Below, in pieces: positions 52,436 through 60,788 of a DNA stretch of 60,788 nucleotides. This DNA comes from Muribaculaceae bacterium (GTDB taxonomy: Bacteria; Bacteroidota; Bacteroidia; Bacteroidales; Muribaculaceae): the NCBI GenBank assembly GCA_017626045.1, contig JAGAJP010000070.1, positions 1 through 60,788 on the forward strand, written 5' to 3'. The position numbers and the translations under genes were made by a program. A model generated the notes under the pieces. It searched no databases and was not told the origin of the DNA. It was given only the letters and a program-made list of their open reading frames with translations. Within the stretch, counting starts at the first letter, position 1; each line of letters starts with the position of its first letter.

Positions 52436-53464
52436 ATGAATATGAATAATATAGCAAATTTATTATACGGATCGGTCACAGGACTCTCGAAGATAGGAAG
52501 ACAGACTGCAAGAAGATACAGTCCAAATGCGTCCGCCTCTAACCGTTCCGAACACGAGTCGACACCCATTCTTGATTTCAAGCATATCGAACATCAGGAT
52601 ATGAAGTTGATTTTTCCGTTCCTTATGACTGAACCCGGAAGAACAACCGACTTTTCTTATGCCGGAATTCTAATGTGGGTTGACTATTTCAAATATGAAT
52701 ATGCAATTATAAACGACACTTTGTTTATAAAAGGTGTCGTTGAAAATGACACAAGTGTGCCGGCTTTCTCTCTTCCCATAGGCAAGATGCCTCTTGCGGA
52801 AAGTATCGCCACAATTCGCAAGTATTGCAGCCTGCACAATATCCGCCCTGTTTTGTCAGCAGTTCCGGAATATGTTGTCGCTGATTTGAAAAAAATTGGC
52901 GTTCATGACATTTCGCCTCTTGATGACTGGTCCGACTATCTCTACGATGCGAGGGCTCTCGCCACTCTTTCCGGTAAGAAAATGAGCAAGAAGAGAAATC
53001 ATGTCAATAGATTCAACAGTCTATACCCGGAAAGCGTGACAGTACCGCTTGACAAAAGCAATGTGGATAAGGCGATAAACTTTATGGATACCGTTGACGC
53101 CGAAGGTGACGAATCCATGATGGCTGTGACAGAACGAGAAATGACGCGCCGTCTTCTCGATTATATCCGTGAAGGCGATGACCGACTGAAAGGCGCCATC
53201 CTGACGGTTGGCGACGAAGTGGCTGCCTTTACCATCGGCGACACGAAACGCGACACCCTCTTTATCCATGTGGAAAAAGCCTCGCGTAAATTTGACGGCA
53301 GCTATGAAAAAATCAACAGGGATTTCGCTGATATGATCTGCTCGGCTCAGCCTGAGATAAGATTCATCAACCGTGAGGACGATTCCGGCGACGAGGGTCT
53401 TCGCTTTGCAAAACTATCTTATCATCCCATCGACCTATTGAGGAAATACAATATCACGCTTTGA
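52436..53464 (+). CDS. DUF2156 / phosphatidylglycerol lysyltransferase C-terminal-like protein
   Basis: 342 residues from the ATG at 52436; starts at 52403 and 52442 are possible. The body matches DUF2156 proteins: FPFLMTEPGRTTDFSYAGILMWVDYFKYEYAI by position (about 60-92), GKKMSKKRNHVNRF, and a tail GLRFAKLSYHPIDLLRKYNI. The fold is a double GNAT, related to MprF-type aminoacyl transferase domains, but there is no membrane domain here. The substrate is unknown; an aminoacyl or acetyl transfer is inferred from the fold only. It stands alone. Confidence 0.75.
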   Translation: MNMNNIANLLYGSVTGLSKIGRQTARRYSPNASASNRSEHESTPILDFKHIEHQDMKLIFPFLMTEPGRTTDFSYAGILMWVDYFKYEYAIINDTLFIKGVVENDTSVPAFSLPIGKMPLAESIATIRKYCSLHNIRPVLSAVPEYVVADLKKIGVHDISPLDDWSDYLYDARALATLSGKKMSKKRNHVNRFNSLYPESVTVPLDKSNVDKAINFMDTVDAEGDESMMAVTEREMTRRLLDYIREGDDRLKGAILTVGDEVAAFTIGDTKRDTLFIHVEKASRKFDGSYEKINRDFADMICSAQPEIRFINREDDSGDEGLRFAKLSYHPIDLLRKYNITL

Positions 53465-53471
53465 ATTTGAA

Positions 53472-53503
53472 TTTGCCTAATTGATATTTTTTTGGTAATT
53501 TTG
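53472..53503 (+). promoter_or_regulatory. Promoter of the glycosyltransferase gene
   Basis: TTTG at 53472-53475, a 20-bp spacer and TAATTTTG at 53496-53503 match the consensus, 47 bp before the ATG at 53551. Confidence 0.75.
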
Positions 53504-53550
53504 CATTGATTTACATAACCGACCCTGAGCAAACCCAAAATTGATCTGAA

Positions 53551-54276
53551 ATGACCGACGTACTTGTCATCATACCGACATACAACGAAATTGAGAACAT
53601 CAGCAATATGCTGAATACCGTGATGCAACTGCCCGACGACTTCGATGTTCTCGTAATCGACGACGGCTCTCCCGACGGAACCGCAGACGCCGTCAGAAAG
53701 GCTATGGAGGATTTCCCTGGCCGCATTCATCTGGAATGCAGGTCCGGAAAACTTGGCCTTGGCACTGCTTACATTCACGGTTTCAAATGGGCTCTCAAAT
53801 GCGACTATCAGTTTATAATCGAGATGGACGCCGACTTTTCCCACAATCCCGCCGACCTCACCAGACTTTACCATGAATGCAAAGACCGTGGTGCCGACGT
53901 TTGTGTCGGGTCCAGATATATTACCGGTGTCAATGTAGTAAACTGGCCTATGGGTAGAGTCTTGATGTCATACTTTGCATCAGCCTATGTCAGGTTCGTG
54001 ACAAGGATGCCTCTGCGCGACTCTACAGCCGGTTACGTATGCTACAGACGGAGAGTACTTGAAAACATCCAGCTCGATAAGATTGAATTCAAAGGTTACG
54101 CTTTCCAGATTGAAATGAAGTTCAAGGCGTGGAAGAAGAATTTCAAGATAGTTGAACTCCCTATCGTGTTTGTCAACCGACAGCTCGGAACTTCCAAAAT
54201 GAACTCAAGTATTTTTGGCGAAGCTGTCTTCGGGGTGATTTCCCTACGCATGAAATCTATCTTCTCACGCCTCTGA
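53551..54276 (+). CDS. GT2 glycosyltransferase, polyprenol-phosphate mannose synthase type
   Basis: 241 residues. VIIPTYNEIENISNML starts the GT-A fold, VLVIDDGSPDGTADAV and IIEMDADFSHNPADL hold the nucleotide- and metal-binding Asp residues, and SRYITGVNVVNWPMGRVLMS plus the RDSTAGYVCYRR block match the DPM1 branch. No C-terminal transmembrane segments, so it acts at the inner face of the membrane. It should move a sugar from a nucleotide to polyprenyl phosphate, a donor for lipid-linked glycans or protein O-glycosylation known in Bacteroidales. The exact sugar is not shown by the sequence. Confidence 0.88.
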   Translation: MTDVLVIIPTYNEIENISNMLNTVMQLPDDFDVLVIDDGSPDGTADAVRKAMEDFPGRIHLECRSGKLGLGTAYIHGFKWALKCDYQFIIEMDADFSHNPADLTRLYHECKDRGADVCVGSRYITGVNVVNWPMGRVLMSYFASAYVRFVTRMPLRDSTAGYVCYRRRVLENIQLDKIEFKGYAFQIEMKFKAWKKNFKIVELPIVFVNRQLGTSKMNSSIFGEAVFGVISLRMKSIFSRL

Positions 54277-54285
54277 TTTTCTCTT

Positions 54286-55473
54286 TCAGTCTCCTCTGTA
54301 ATAGAGTTGAAGATAGCATCTGGCTATGAAGTCGTGATAGCGCATTACAAGAGCGTTGTCATCACTCCCTGAAAAGACTGCGTCCGGAAGCCATCCCTTA
54401 TCGCAGATATAACTCAGAAGGTCATGAGGACATACACCCCGCTCTGTCAGCAGTTCCATAGCGTGCCGCCGCGCATACTCCCTGTTGTACAGCGGATTGT
54501 GGGGAGCGCAAATGTTCCGGCAGATGTCCGTCGCCACAAGCAGCCCCTTTTCTCTATTCGACATCACCACGAAGTCTCTGCATTCTCGTAACTGCTCGAG
54601 ATGGTTTTCTCCCGCTTTCCACCCCAGCACTCTGATCAGATACTCGTTGAATGCCTCATATCCTTGAATGAACTGCAATGGATATCCGCCCGTTTCCTCC
54701 ATGATGAGAGCATAAGAAGGATGCGATTCTTTATTTTCTTTTTTCTGACGAACCGAAGGCAACCTATGGTTCACTGTCAGATGTACCCATTCCCCAATAT
54801 ATAGGGCAAGAGGTCCGGTCGGCTGGTGCTCCACAGCATTCTGTAGTTCCTCGGCAAGTTCTTCATCATTCTTCCCTGCACTTCTCGCTTCCGATATGAT
54901 TTCTCCAGCCGTCAATGCAAATGCAGGCCGGAGCAGCCAGCTGTGCAGATACAGCCATCCCCCGAGACGCATTATCATTTCTCGGTCACCCTCGTCATAT
55001 ACATCAAGTTCATGAGCGAGATGATAGCCATCAGGCACCGGGGACTCTTCATAGACTTCTTCAAGAAGGGAGTACCACAGGTCAGCAAGCCTTACAATCA
55101 TGGAGTCAAATGGATAGACGCACCTCCGGTCGGAATACATCGATATGCTGTACCATACAAGAAATCCCACATCCTCACGATTCAGTTCATAGTCGATATA
55201 ATCGTCCGACCGGTCGAAGAAAGGCACCGGAACGCCATACAGCCTCATGCATTCGTCGACAAAGCCGTGCCAAAGGCCTGCGTCGGCTATTACATCCTGA
55301 TAATATCCGGTCACGCAGAGTGCAGCACGCTCCAATTGCGATTCATGGAGCGGCACTCTGTGTCTTTTAGCCTCTTCGATAAGCCGACACACTATTCCAT
55401 AATAGTATCGGTCGGTCGACTTTTCCTCAGGAGCACACGGTTGCCCCGCGAGAAATGATTCAAAGCTCAGCAT
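54286..55473 (-). CDS. Conserved-looking protein of unknown function
   Basis: 395 residues, cytosolic, no signal or membrane segment, mostly helical with many Tyr, Trp and Glu. I recognise no catalytic motif and can assign no family with confidence; DUF3843 of Bacteroidales is one possibility by length and character. Its start overlaps the end of hisS by 7 bp, so it is translated from the hisS mRNA. It converges on the glycosyltransferase gene. Confidence 0.6.
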   Translation of the reverse strand: MLSFESFLAGQPCAPEEKSTDRYYYGIVCRLIEEAKRHRVPLHESQLERAALCVTGYYQDVIADAGLWHGFVDECMRLYGVPVPFFDRSDDYIDYELNREDVGFLVWYSISMYSDRRCVYPFDSMIVRLADLWYSLLEEVYEESPVPDGYHLAHELDVYDEGDREMIMRLGGWLYLHSWLLRPAFALTAGEIISEARSAGKNDEELAEELQNAVEHQPTGPLALYIGEWVHLTVNHRLPSVRQKKENKESHPSYALIMEETGGYPLQFIQGYEAFNEYLIRVLGWKAGENHLEQLRECRDFVVMSNREKGLLVATDICRNICAPHNPLYNREYARRHAMELLTERGVCPHDLLSYICDKGWLPDAVFSGSDDNALVMRYHDFIARCYLQLYYRGD

Positions 55474-56828
55474 AGATAGGTGGGTAATTCCGATTGTGAG
55501 AGTGTCACCTGGCTGCCGTCTGTCATGTTCTTGACTGTCGCGGTGCCGTCGGCAAGTTCCTTGTCGCCTATCATCACTACATAGCCAACACCCTCGCTAT
55601 TTGCATATTGCATCTGCTTCTTCATCTTGGCGGCGTCAGGATAGAGTTGAGCAGATACTCCGGCGTCATGCAGAGCTTTTACACACCTTGCCGATGCGGC
55701 TGCCTCCGCTTCTCCGAAGTTGATGAAAAGTGCCTTTACGCTCCCGTTCACTTCTGCGGGATACAGATTTAGAGCATTCAGCACGTCATATATACGGTCG
55801 GCACCAAACGAAATGCCGACACCCGACAGTCCCGTCATGCCAAACACTCCGGTCAGATTGTCGTATCTGCCTCCTCCGGTTATTGACCCTATTTCCACAT
55901 CAAGAGCCTTTACCTCTATGATTGTGCCTGTATAATAATTCAGACCTCTTGCGAGAGAAACGTCAAATTCAACTTCACATGAATGTCCGAGATTCTCGAT
56001 TCCGGCAAGCACCTCGCGCATCTCTTCCAATCCTTTCATTCCGGTCTCGCTTCCTGAAAGAATGGAGGATATCACTTCAAGTTTTTCTTCATTGCTTCCC
56101 CTCAGCTCCAGAATCGGACGAAGAGCGCTTATCGCCTCTTCTTTCAGACCCTTTTCTCTAAGTTCGGCATTGACATTGTCAATCCCAATCTTGTCGATTT
56201 TGTCGATTGCTACTGTGATGTCGATAATCTTGTCAGCCTCTCCGATTGTCTCGGCTATGCCGGTCAGTATCTTTCTGTTGTTGACATGGATACAGGTACG
56301 GATACGCAGTTTTGACATAACGTGGTCGATGAGCGAGAGAAGTTCAACCTCATTGGAAAGTGAATCTGACCCAACCACGTCTGCGTCACACTGGTAAAAC
56401 TCGCGGTAGCGCCCTTTCTGCGGACGATCCGCACGCCAAACCGGTTGAATCTGGAATCTTTTGAATGGCATCTGTATCTCATTGCGATGTTGCACCACAA
56501 ATCGAGCAAAAGGAACCGTAAGGTCATATCTTAAACCTTTTTCACACATCTCGTTGGTGAGACGTGCAAGATGCCTTTCTTTCAAGTCATCAGGATTCAC
56601 GTCTTTCATGAAGTCGCCGGAATTCAGAATCTTAAACAGGAGTTTGTCGCCTTCCTCTCCGTATTTGCCCATGAGGGTCGAAAGATTCTCCATTGCAGGT
56701 GTCTCGATCTGGCGGTAGCCGAAAAGCCGGAATGCCTCACGTATAGTGTTGAAGATATAGTTGCGGCGCGCCATCTCAGCCGGCGAAAAATCGCGCGTGC
56801 CTTTGGGTATGTTTGGTTTCTGTGCCAT
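55467..56828 (-). CDS. hisS: Histidyl-tRNA synthetase
   Basis: 453 residues from the ATG at 56828; an ATG seven codons upstream is also in frame. Class II motifs are present: [18 protein letters not shown] at the start, [12 protein letters not shown], the motif 2 region [23 protein letters not shown] by position (about 130-152), the His-specific [12 protein letters not shown] and [12 protein letters not shown], and the C-terminal anticodon-binding domain. It charges tRNA-His. Four 10-bp direct repeats lie just upstream. Confidence 0.97.
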   Translation of the reverse strand: MAQKPNIPKGTRDFSPAEMARRNYIFNTIREAFRLFGYRQIETPAMENLSTLMGKYGEEGDKLLFKILNSGDFMKDVNPDDLKERHLARLTNEMCEKGLRYDLTVPFARFVVQHRNEIQMPFKRFQIQPVWRADRPQKGRYREFYQCDADVVGSDSLSNEVELLSLIDHVMSKLRIRTCIHVNNRKILTGIAETIGEADKIIDITVAIDKIDKIGIDNVNAELREKGLKEEAISALRPILELRGSNEEKLEVISSILSGSETGMKGLEEMREVLAGIENLGHSCEVEFDVSLARGLNYYTGTIIEVKALDVEIGSITGGGRYDNLTGVFGMTGLSGVGISFGADRIYDVLNALNLYPAEVNGSVKALFINFGEAEAAASARCVKALHDAGVSAQLYPDAAKMKKQMQYANSEGVGYVVMIGDKELADGTATVKNMTDGSQVTLSQSELPTYLC

Positions 56829-56856
56829 AGTCGTGTTATTTTTATTCAATAGTTAT

Positions 56857-56896
56857 GTCAAGTTTTGTCAAGTTTAGTCAATCGTAGTCAAGATTT
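56857..56896. repeat. 10-bp direct repeats upstream of hisS
   Basis: GTCAAGTTTT, GTCAAGTTTA, GTCAATCGTA and GTCAAGATTT follow each other without gaps, so GTCAA recurs on one face of the helix. They lie between the AraC gene and hisS. Confidence 0.8.
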
Positions 56897-56957
56897 ATCT
56901 TGATAATTCAAGTCTCATCTATCTTTATCAGCTTTGATTAGACCAGATCATAATAAT

Positions 56958-57872
56958 TCAGTTCTCCGTCATTTTCCTGAAGGCTGATGGCGAGTATCCG
57001 GTAAGATGCTTGAAATACTTCCCGAAAAACGACTGGTTTGCAAAGTTGAGCTTGTTTGATATCTCCTGTATGGTGAGGGTAGTCTCTGCAAGCATCGTCT
57101 TTGCCTCCATTATCACATAGTGGTCTATCAGTTCGCTCGCTGTCTGCGACGTAATCTCTTTAGACACCGCCGACAGATGCTTGGGAGTCATGCACAGTTT
57201 ATCAGCATAAAAGGCAACACTCCTCTCGCTTCTGAAGTTTCTTATTATTTCCATCACGAACTTTGAGAGTATCTCCTCCTTACGCGTGCATTTCCTTACC
57301 TCTCCCTCTTTTGAGATATAGTGGTCTTCCACTATTTCACACAGCAGCGCCTGGATAAGATTGCTGATTTTAGTTCGCTTCAAAGGCGTTTCAGGAGAGT
57401 TTATCTTTGAGCCGATAAGCCTCATCATTTCCTCTATGTTCTTGGCTCTTTCCTCCGAAAGGGTCGTCACATTCTCAATAGGACTGTGGATGATGATCGG
57501 CAGTAGTCTGCTCGACAGTTTATGCAGTATCGATTCACTCATCTCAAGATTGAATCCTAACGCTATCGTCTTCACCGGACTTTTGGTATAGGCAGAGTGA
57601 ACATAATGGTTGGGACTCAGAAGAGTGATGCTATTCTTGTTAAGCTTGTATTTCTTCATCCCGATTTTTATCTCTCCTTCCCCTTCCAGACACAAGGCTA
57701 TGGTGAGACCGAGAAGCCTTACCTGCGCGTTGTCGTGATGCAGCGTGCTGTCAATCTCGTAATACACAGCATAGTTGACCGGATGCTCATTGTCCGATTT
57801 ACGGTTGAAGTATCTGGATATTTCCGATATTTCATATGTTCGGAAAGATTCTGTATTCGTGGTGTCTGCCAT
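56958..57872 (-). CDS. AraC-family transcriptional regulator
   Basis: 304 residues. An N-terminal cupin-like sensing domain (about 1-180, with GEGEIKIGMKKYKLNKNS) is followed by two helix-turn-helix motifs in the last 100 residues: VAFYADKLCMTPKHLSAVSK and LTIQEISNKLNFANQSFFGK, ending in FKHLTGYSPSAFRK. It lies 21 bp after the TonB-dependent receptor gene on the same strand and is probably its partner regulator, though hisS downstream could also be a target. The inducer is unknown. Confidence 0.9.
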   Translation of the reverse strand: MADTTNTESFRTYEISEISRYFNRKSDNEHPVNYAVYYEIDSTLHHDNAQVRLLGLTIALCLEGEGEIKIGMKKYKLNKNSITLLSPNHYVHSAYTKSPVKTIALGFNLEMSESILHKLSSRLLPIIIHSPIENVTTLSEERAKNIEEMMRLIGSKINSPETPLKRTKISNLIQALLCEIVEDHYISKEGEVRKCTRKEEILSKFVMEIIRNFRSERSVAFYADKLCMTPKHLSAVSKEITSQTASELIDHYVIMEAKTMLAETTLTIQEISNKLNFANQSFFGKYFKHLTGYSPSAFRKMTEN

Positions 57873-57893
57873 TTCCTAAAGAAGATTTTTCTT

Positions 57894-60302
57894 TTATAGT
57901 TCAAATGATAGTCGCAAGTTGAATTGTCTGCGGGTCAGATAATTCGGAACTGCATACTGTATGTTGTTCACATCGGTCACCCAGTAATATCCGCTGACGT
58001 TAGATATGTCAAACAGATTAAACACATCAAGCGACAACGAGATGTCCTTGAAATGACGCCAGAAGTTGTATGGCCGTACACCTTCCTTTCTGTCTCCTAC
58101 TAATTGATAGGAAAAACCGATGTCCACTCGCTTGTAGGAAGGCGCCCGGAAATAATTCACTGACCTCGATACATGAGGTGCCGTCATTGTAAGACCATCC
58201 GAAAATATGCCACGTAATGAAAATTTCAATTTCGGAAATTTCGGGAAATAATCAGTGAAAAACAGTGCGAACGAATAGCGTTGGTCACTCGGAAGCGGTG
58301 TCTTGACTCCATGAAGATTCTGCTCCGTATTCATTAGAGAAAATGATACCCATGAATCTGAACCTTCTACAAACTGTCCGAACAGTTTCATGTCGATGCC
58401 CATGATGTGTCCTCTTGAATCGTTCACGCCACTATAGTCTACCTTCAGATTGTCGTACTCATAAGAGATAAGACGTGTGAGAGCCTTGTAATAGGCTTCG
58501 CCCGACAATTTAAACGGTCGGTTCATCGCCCGGAAAGTATAGTCCGCGCCGACTATTATCTGAAGACTTCTGGGTGACTTGATGTCGCGGTTGAGCGTTA
58601 TGTAGCCGTTGCCGTATGAATCTGTCTCAGTTGCCCTATACTCTTTATAAAACGGAGACTGATAATATAGACCTGCGGCAAGTCGCATCGTCAGCCGATT
58701 GTTGTTGACCGGAGAGATGCTTAGATTGGCGCGAGGCGAGATCAGCAACTCCTTGTTGAAGTCCCAATACGATAACCTGACACCTGCGTTTAATGTCAAG
58801 AAAAACTTGGAGGTCTCGAAATACAAGGCATCCTCTGCAAACAATGCGAATCGGTTTGCAGACATGTCCTGACGCGACGAAAGGTTGTAGATCAAATGAA
58901 CGCCATCCGGTAAAGTCGGAAGTGAATATCCGGCAGAGTCTCGCCACTCCCATTCCTTCGACCTGTCATGAAAAGTCTCATGCTGGTATGTCAAGCCGTA
59001 GGTCAGATTGTTTGCCCCTATTCTTGTAGTTCCCTTTAATATACCTTGAATCACCGAGGCGCGGAGACGGTTTCGGGCATGCTCCATATATTTGCCTACC
59101 CCCAGTTCTCCTCCTACTCCACCTTCGCCACCGGTTCCCGCCTGGTCAAGCCAGTACTCACCCGAGATGTCGTAACTAACCAACTCATCGGTAATGAATG
59201 CCGATATTCCACCACCGAAGGTCGTAGATCTATTTTTACGGTATGTAAGGTTTAACGCTCCTAAAAATGTCTGGAATTTGTCTTTCTCCTTTCCGTCGAA
59301 ATATACTTTAAACGACTTTGCGTTTTCAGAAGTGCCGAAGGTTGTCTCTCTATCCGCCGGAGTGAAGTTATAGTTGTTTAGCGAAATGTTACCGAGAAAA
59401 TTGACCTGAAACTTTTCTGACGTCTTTAGCGTCATATTGGTCTGATAGTCGAAATAACTCGGGTCATACTCTCCCTTCGTGTCAAGACTGCTCAGAAGAG
59501 AATTGTTTTTCTTGAATCTTATGCCGTGGAGCATAGAGAACTTGCCCGTATTGGAACCAATTGCCAACGAGGCACCCATAAGACTTCCGGATGCTTTCAG
59601 CTCGAATGACTGGGGATCTCTATAGGAGATGTCAAGAACTGATGACATCTTGTCTGAATATCGTGCCGGAAATCCACCGGATGAGAATTTAAGATTACCG
59701 ACCATATCCGAATTGATAATAGACATTCCCTCCTGCTGACCACTCTTCATCAACTGAGGCCTATAGATTTCAGTACCGTTGATATACACAGAGTTCTCGT
59801 CAAAGGTTCCTCCCCTCACGGAATATTGAGAAGACATCTCGTTGTTTGAATTGACACCGGGCATTGTCGCTATTACAGATTCCACACTTCCTCCGCTTAC
59901 ATCCGGTGACAGTTTGAAAGACTCTGCATCGAAGCTCTGCATTCCGTTGACATTGCTCCTGAAACCTTCAACCTGCAACTCTTCAAGCAGTTGAGAGTCT
60001 GTATAAAGACGAACATTCAAAGTAATATCACCCTTTGGCTTAATCAGCCGTTGATTGACCGTCTTGAAACCGATACAGCTGAAAACGACATCGATTGTGT
60101 CATTTTCAGCCACACTGAGGGAATACTTTCCCTGGAGATCCGTATTTGTGCCTATTGCCGTCCCCTTGATTTGAACCGTCGCAAACTCAATAGGTTTATC
60201 TTCATTATCGATTACCTTACCGGCTATATGAACATTCTCAGCAAATGAAATACATATAACCAACGACAGGGCAACCGACAACAGCATTCGAAGTTGTGTC
60301 AT
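57894..60302 (-). CDS. TonB-dependent receptor with carboxypeptidase-like regulatory domain
   Basis: 802 residues from the ATG at 60302. The open frame continues upstream for 81 codons, but these are the translation of a 9-bp repeat array, so the downstream start with a signal peptide (MLLSVALSLVICISFAENVH) was chosen. A CarboxypepD_reg-like domain (about 25-105: IAGKVIDNEDKPIEFATVQIKG) precedes the plug (ESVIATMPGVNSNNEMSSQYSVRGG by position about 145-170) and a 22-strand barrel that ends in an aromatic-containing FNLRLSFEL. It imports a ligand with TonB energy. No SusD partner is adjacent, so the cargo may be an iron complex, a vitamin or a peptide. Confidence 0.92.
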   Translation of the reverse strand: MTQLRMLLSVALSLVICISFAENVHIAGKVIDNEDKPIEFATVQIKGTAIGTNTDLQGKYSLSVAENDTIDVVFSCIGFKTVNQRLIKPKGDITLNVRLYTDSQLLEELQVEGFRSNVNGMQSFDAESFKLSPDVSGGSVESVIATMPGVNSNNEMSSQYSVRGGTFDENSVYINGTEIYRPQLMKSGQQEGMSIINSDMVGNLKFSSGGFPARYSDKMSSVLDISYRDPQSFELKASGSLMGASLAIGSNTGKFSMLHGIRFKKNNSLLSSLDTKGEYDPSYFDYQTNMTLKTSEKFQVNFLGNISLNNYNFTPADRETTFGTSENAKSFKVYFDGKEKDKFQTFLGALNLTYRKNRSTTFGGGISAFITDELVSYDISGEYWLDQAGTGGEGGVGGELGVGKYMEHARNRLRASVIQGILKGTTRIGANNLTYGLTYQHETFHDRSKEWEWRDSAGYSLPTLPDGVHLIYNLSSRQDMSANRFALFAEDALYFETSKFFLTLNAGVRLSYWDFNKELLISPRANLSISPVNNNRLTMRLAAGLYYQSPFYKEYRATETDSYGNGYITLNRDIKSPRSLQIIVGADYTFRAMNRPFKLSGEAYYKALTRLISYEYDNLKVDYSGVNDSRGHIMGIDMKLFGQFVEGSDSWVSFSLMNTEQNLHGVKTPLPSDQRYSFALFFTDYFPKFPKLKFSLRGIFSDGLTMTAPHVSRSVNYFRAPSYKRVDIGFSYQLVGDRKEGVRPYNFWRHFKDISLSLDVFNLFDISNVSGYYWVTDVNNIQYAVPNYLTRRQFNLRLSFEL

Positions 60303-60337
60303 ACACAATAATAACGCAAATTGCTCCCCAATAGTAT

Positions 60338-60358
60338 AATTGAGAATTGAGAATTGAA
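60338..60358. repeat. Heptamer repeat, 3 units, inverse of the array at 222
   Basis: AATTGAG, AATTGAG and AATTGAA in 7-bp phase. The reverse complement CTCAATT is a rotation of the AATTCTC unit at 222-298, so the same family occurs at both ends of the window. Confidence 0.75.
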
Positions 60359-60360
60359 TT

Positions 60361-60504
60361 CTCAAAGTCCTCAAAGCCCTCAGAGCCTTCAGATTCCCCA
60401 GAGTTATCGGAGTTCTCGGAGTTCTCTTATTGCTCCTATTTCTCCTATTTCTCTTATTGCACTTATTGCTCTTATTGCTCCTATCGCTCCTATCGCTCTG
60501 AGAG
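60361..60504. repeat. 9-bp periodic array, 16 units
   Basis: Sixteen consecutive 9-mers in one phase. The first three are CTCAAAGTC, CTCAAAGCC and CTCAGAGCC; later units drift to CTCTTATTG, CTCCTATTT and CTCCTATCG. It lies between the second 5S rRNA terminator and the receptor gene. On the minus strand it reads as tripeptide repeats without stops, which explains the long open frame there. Confidence 0.9.
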
Positions 60505-60506
60505 CT

Positions 60507-60542
60507 AAAAAAGCCGAGTCTCCGGAATTGGAAACTCGGCTT
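60507..60542 (-). terminator. Terminator of the distal 5S rRNA
   Basis: AAGCCGAGT at 60511-60519 pairs with ACTCGGCTT at 60534-60542, with an A-run before it that reads as a T-tract on the minus strand. Confidence 0.85.
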
Positions 60543-60550
60543 CATCTAAG

Positions 60551-60664
60551 GTGGCGATTACCTACTCTCCCGCTTTCGCAGTACCATCGGCGTGGCAAGG
60601 TTTAACTTCTCTGTTCGGCCAAAGGGCAAAAAGGTGAAGAGGTGGAGCCTTGCGCTGTCATCAC
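60551..60664 (-). rRNA. rrf: 5S ribosomal RNA, distal copy
   Basis: On the minus strand the conserved 5S blocks CCGAACAGAGAAGTTAA, GCCGATGGTACTGCG and GGGAGAGTAGGT are present. Helix I pairs GTGATGAC with ATCGCCAC with one mismatch and sets the limits to within a few bases, giving about 114 nt. The sequence is identical to the proximal copy over the visible part. Confidence 0.92.
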
Positions 60665-60668
60665 AAAA

Positions 60669-60700
60669 AAGCCGGGTCTCCTATGAAGGGAACCCGGCTT
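60669..60700 (-). terminator. Hairpin between the two 5S rRNA genes
   Basis: AAGCCGGGT at 60669-60677 pairs with ACCCGGCTT at 60692-60700. The plus-strand A-run at its left end is a T-tract on the minus strand, so it is a terminator or processing site for the proximal 5S copy. Confidence 0.85.
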
Positions 60701-60708
60701 CGGTTAAG

Positions 60709-60788
60709 GTGGCGATTACCTACTCTCCCGCTTTCGCAGTACCATCGGCGTGGCAAGGTTTAACTTCTCTGTTCGGCCAAAGGGCAAA
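60709..60788 (-). rRNA. rrf: 5S ribosomal RNA, proximal copy, cut by the window edge
   Basis: The 3' part of a second 5S gene, identical base for base to the distal copy over the 80 visible bases. The orientation implies that 23S and 16S genes lie to the right, outside the window. Confidence 0.92.

Noticed and set aside
56857..60504. CRISPR array
   Set aside because: The repeats in the right part of the window have units of 7-10 bp with no spacers, and no cas gene is present.
60303..60545. Upstream extension of the receptor gene
   Set aside because: It is the translation of 9-bp and 7-bp repeats and begins next to the 5S rRNA gene. A normal signal peptide starts at 60302.

Overview
The window looks like chromosomal DNA from an anaerobic gut Bacteroidales bacterium, probably Muribaculaceae or a close relative; the genus is inference. 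The evidence is the gene content: SprA of the type IX secretion system, serine palmitoyltransferase, Mfa-like fimbrillin lipoproteins with a DUF5119 lipoprotein, a TonB-dependent receptor with a carboxypeptidase-like regulatory domain, and a bifunctional ThrA. Promoters are of the Bacteroidota type (TTTG, about 19-20 bp, TAnnTTTG) and Shine-Dalgarno sequences are largely absent. Most of the window is core genome. I see no phage, insertion sequence, CRISPR array or defence island.

Layout: 0-6.2 kb is a surface and fimbria-like region, with the end of a beta-barrel gene, an unknown secreted protein with octapeptide repeats, a DUF5119 lipoprotein, two paralogous fimbrillin-like lipoproteins and a methyltransferase. 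6.2-13.4 kb is a plant cell-wall polysaccharide locus on the minus strand: a GH43-like enzyme, then an operon of an SH3-like secreted protein, a GH127 beta-L-arabinofuranosidase and a GH105-DUF2264 fusion. No SusC/SusD pair or local sensor is present. 13.4-17.1 kb is AT-rich and repeat-rich, with a small lipoprotein, a monooxygenase-like gene and dnaK. 17.1-23.7 kb is a co-directional run for envelope lipids and tRNA modification: serine palmitoyltransferase, tgt, an LptG-type permease, an acyltransferase, a membrane phosphoesterase and folK.

23.7-34.3 kb is housekeeping: an ATP-grasp-like gene, rpoZ, bamD, a PASTA protein, an RluD-type pseudouridine synthase, maf, a DUF2520-like gene, a ROK sugar kinase, clpB and a thioredoxin-fold protein that has lost its CxxC. 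34.6-45.2 kb holds sprA behind ruvA, divergent recR, an acetyltransferase, and a secreted GH53 galactanase whose C-terminal tail looks like a type IX sorting signal. 45.3-57.9 kb holds thrA, a lipoprotein, an orphan XRE regulator, tRNA-Arg(ACG), an operon of lysC, engB and a fused rpiB-folB gene, a DUF2156-like protein, a dolichyl-phosphate-mannose-synthase-like glycosyltransferase, an unknown gene, hisS and an AraC regulator. The right end carries a TonB-dependent receptor and two tandem 5S rRNA genes, each followed by its own terminator. They mark the end of an rRNA operon that continues beyond the window.

The most unusual items are the RpiB-FolB fusion, the Tgt without zinc cysteines, the stand-alone aspartate kinase that looks like ThrA cut at its domain junction, the tandem 5S genes, and a set of intergenic arrays with strict 7-, 9-, 10- and 29-bp periods together with a three-copy dispersed element. 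All functions are read from sequence motifs by eye; no database search was run.
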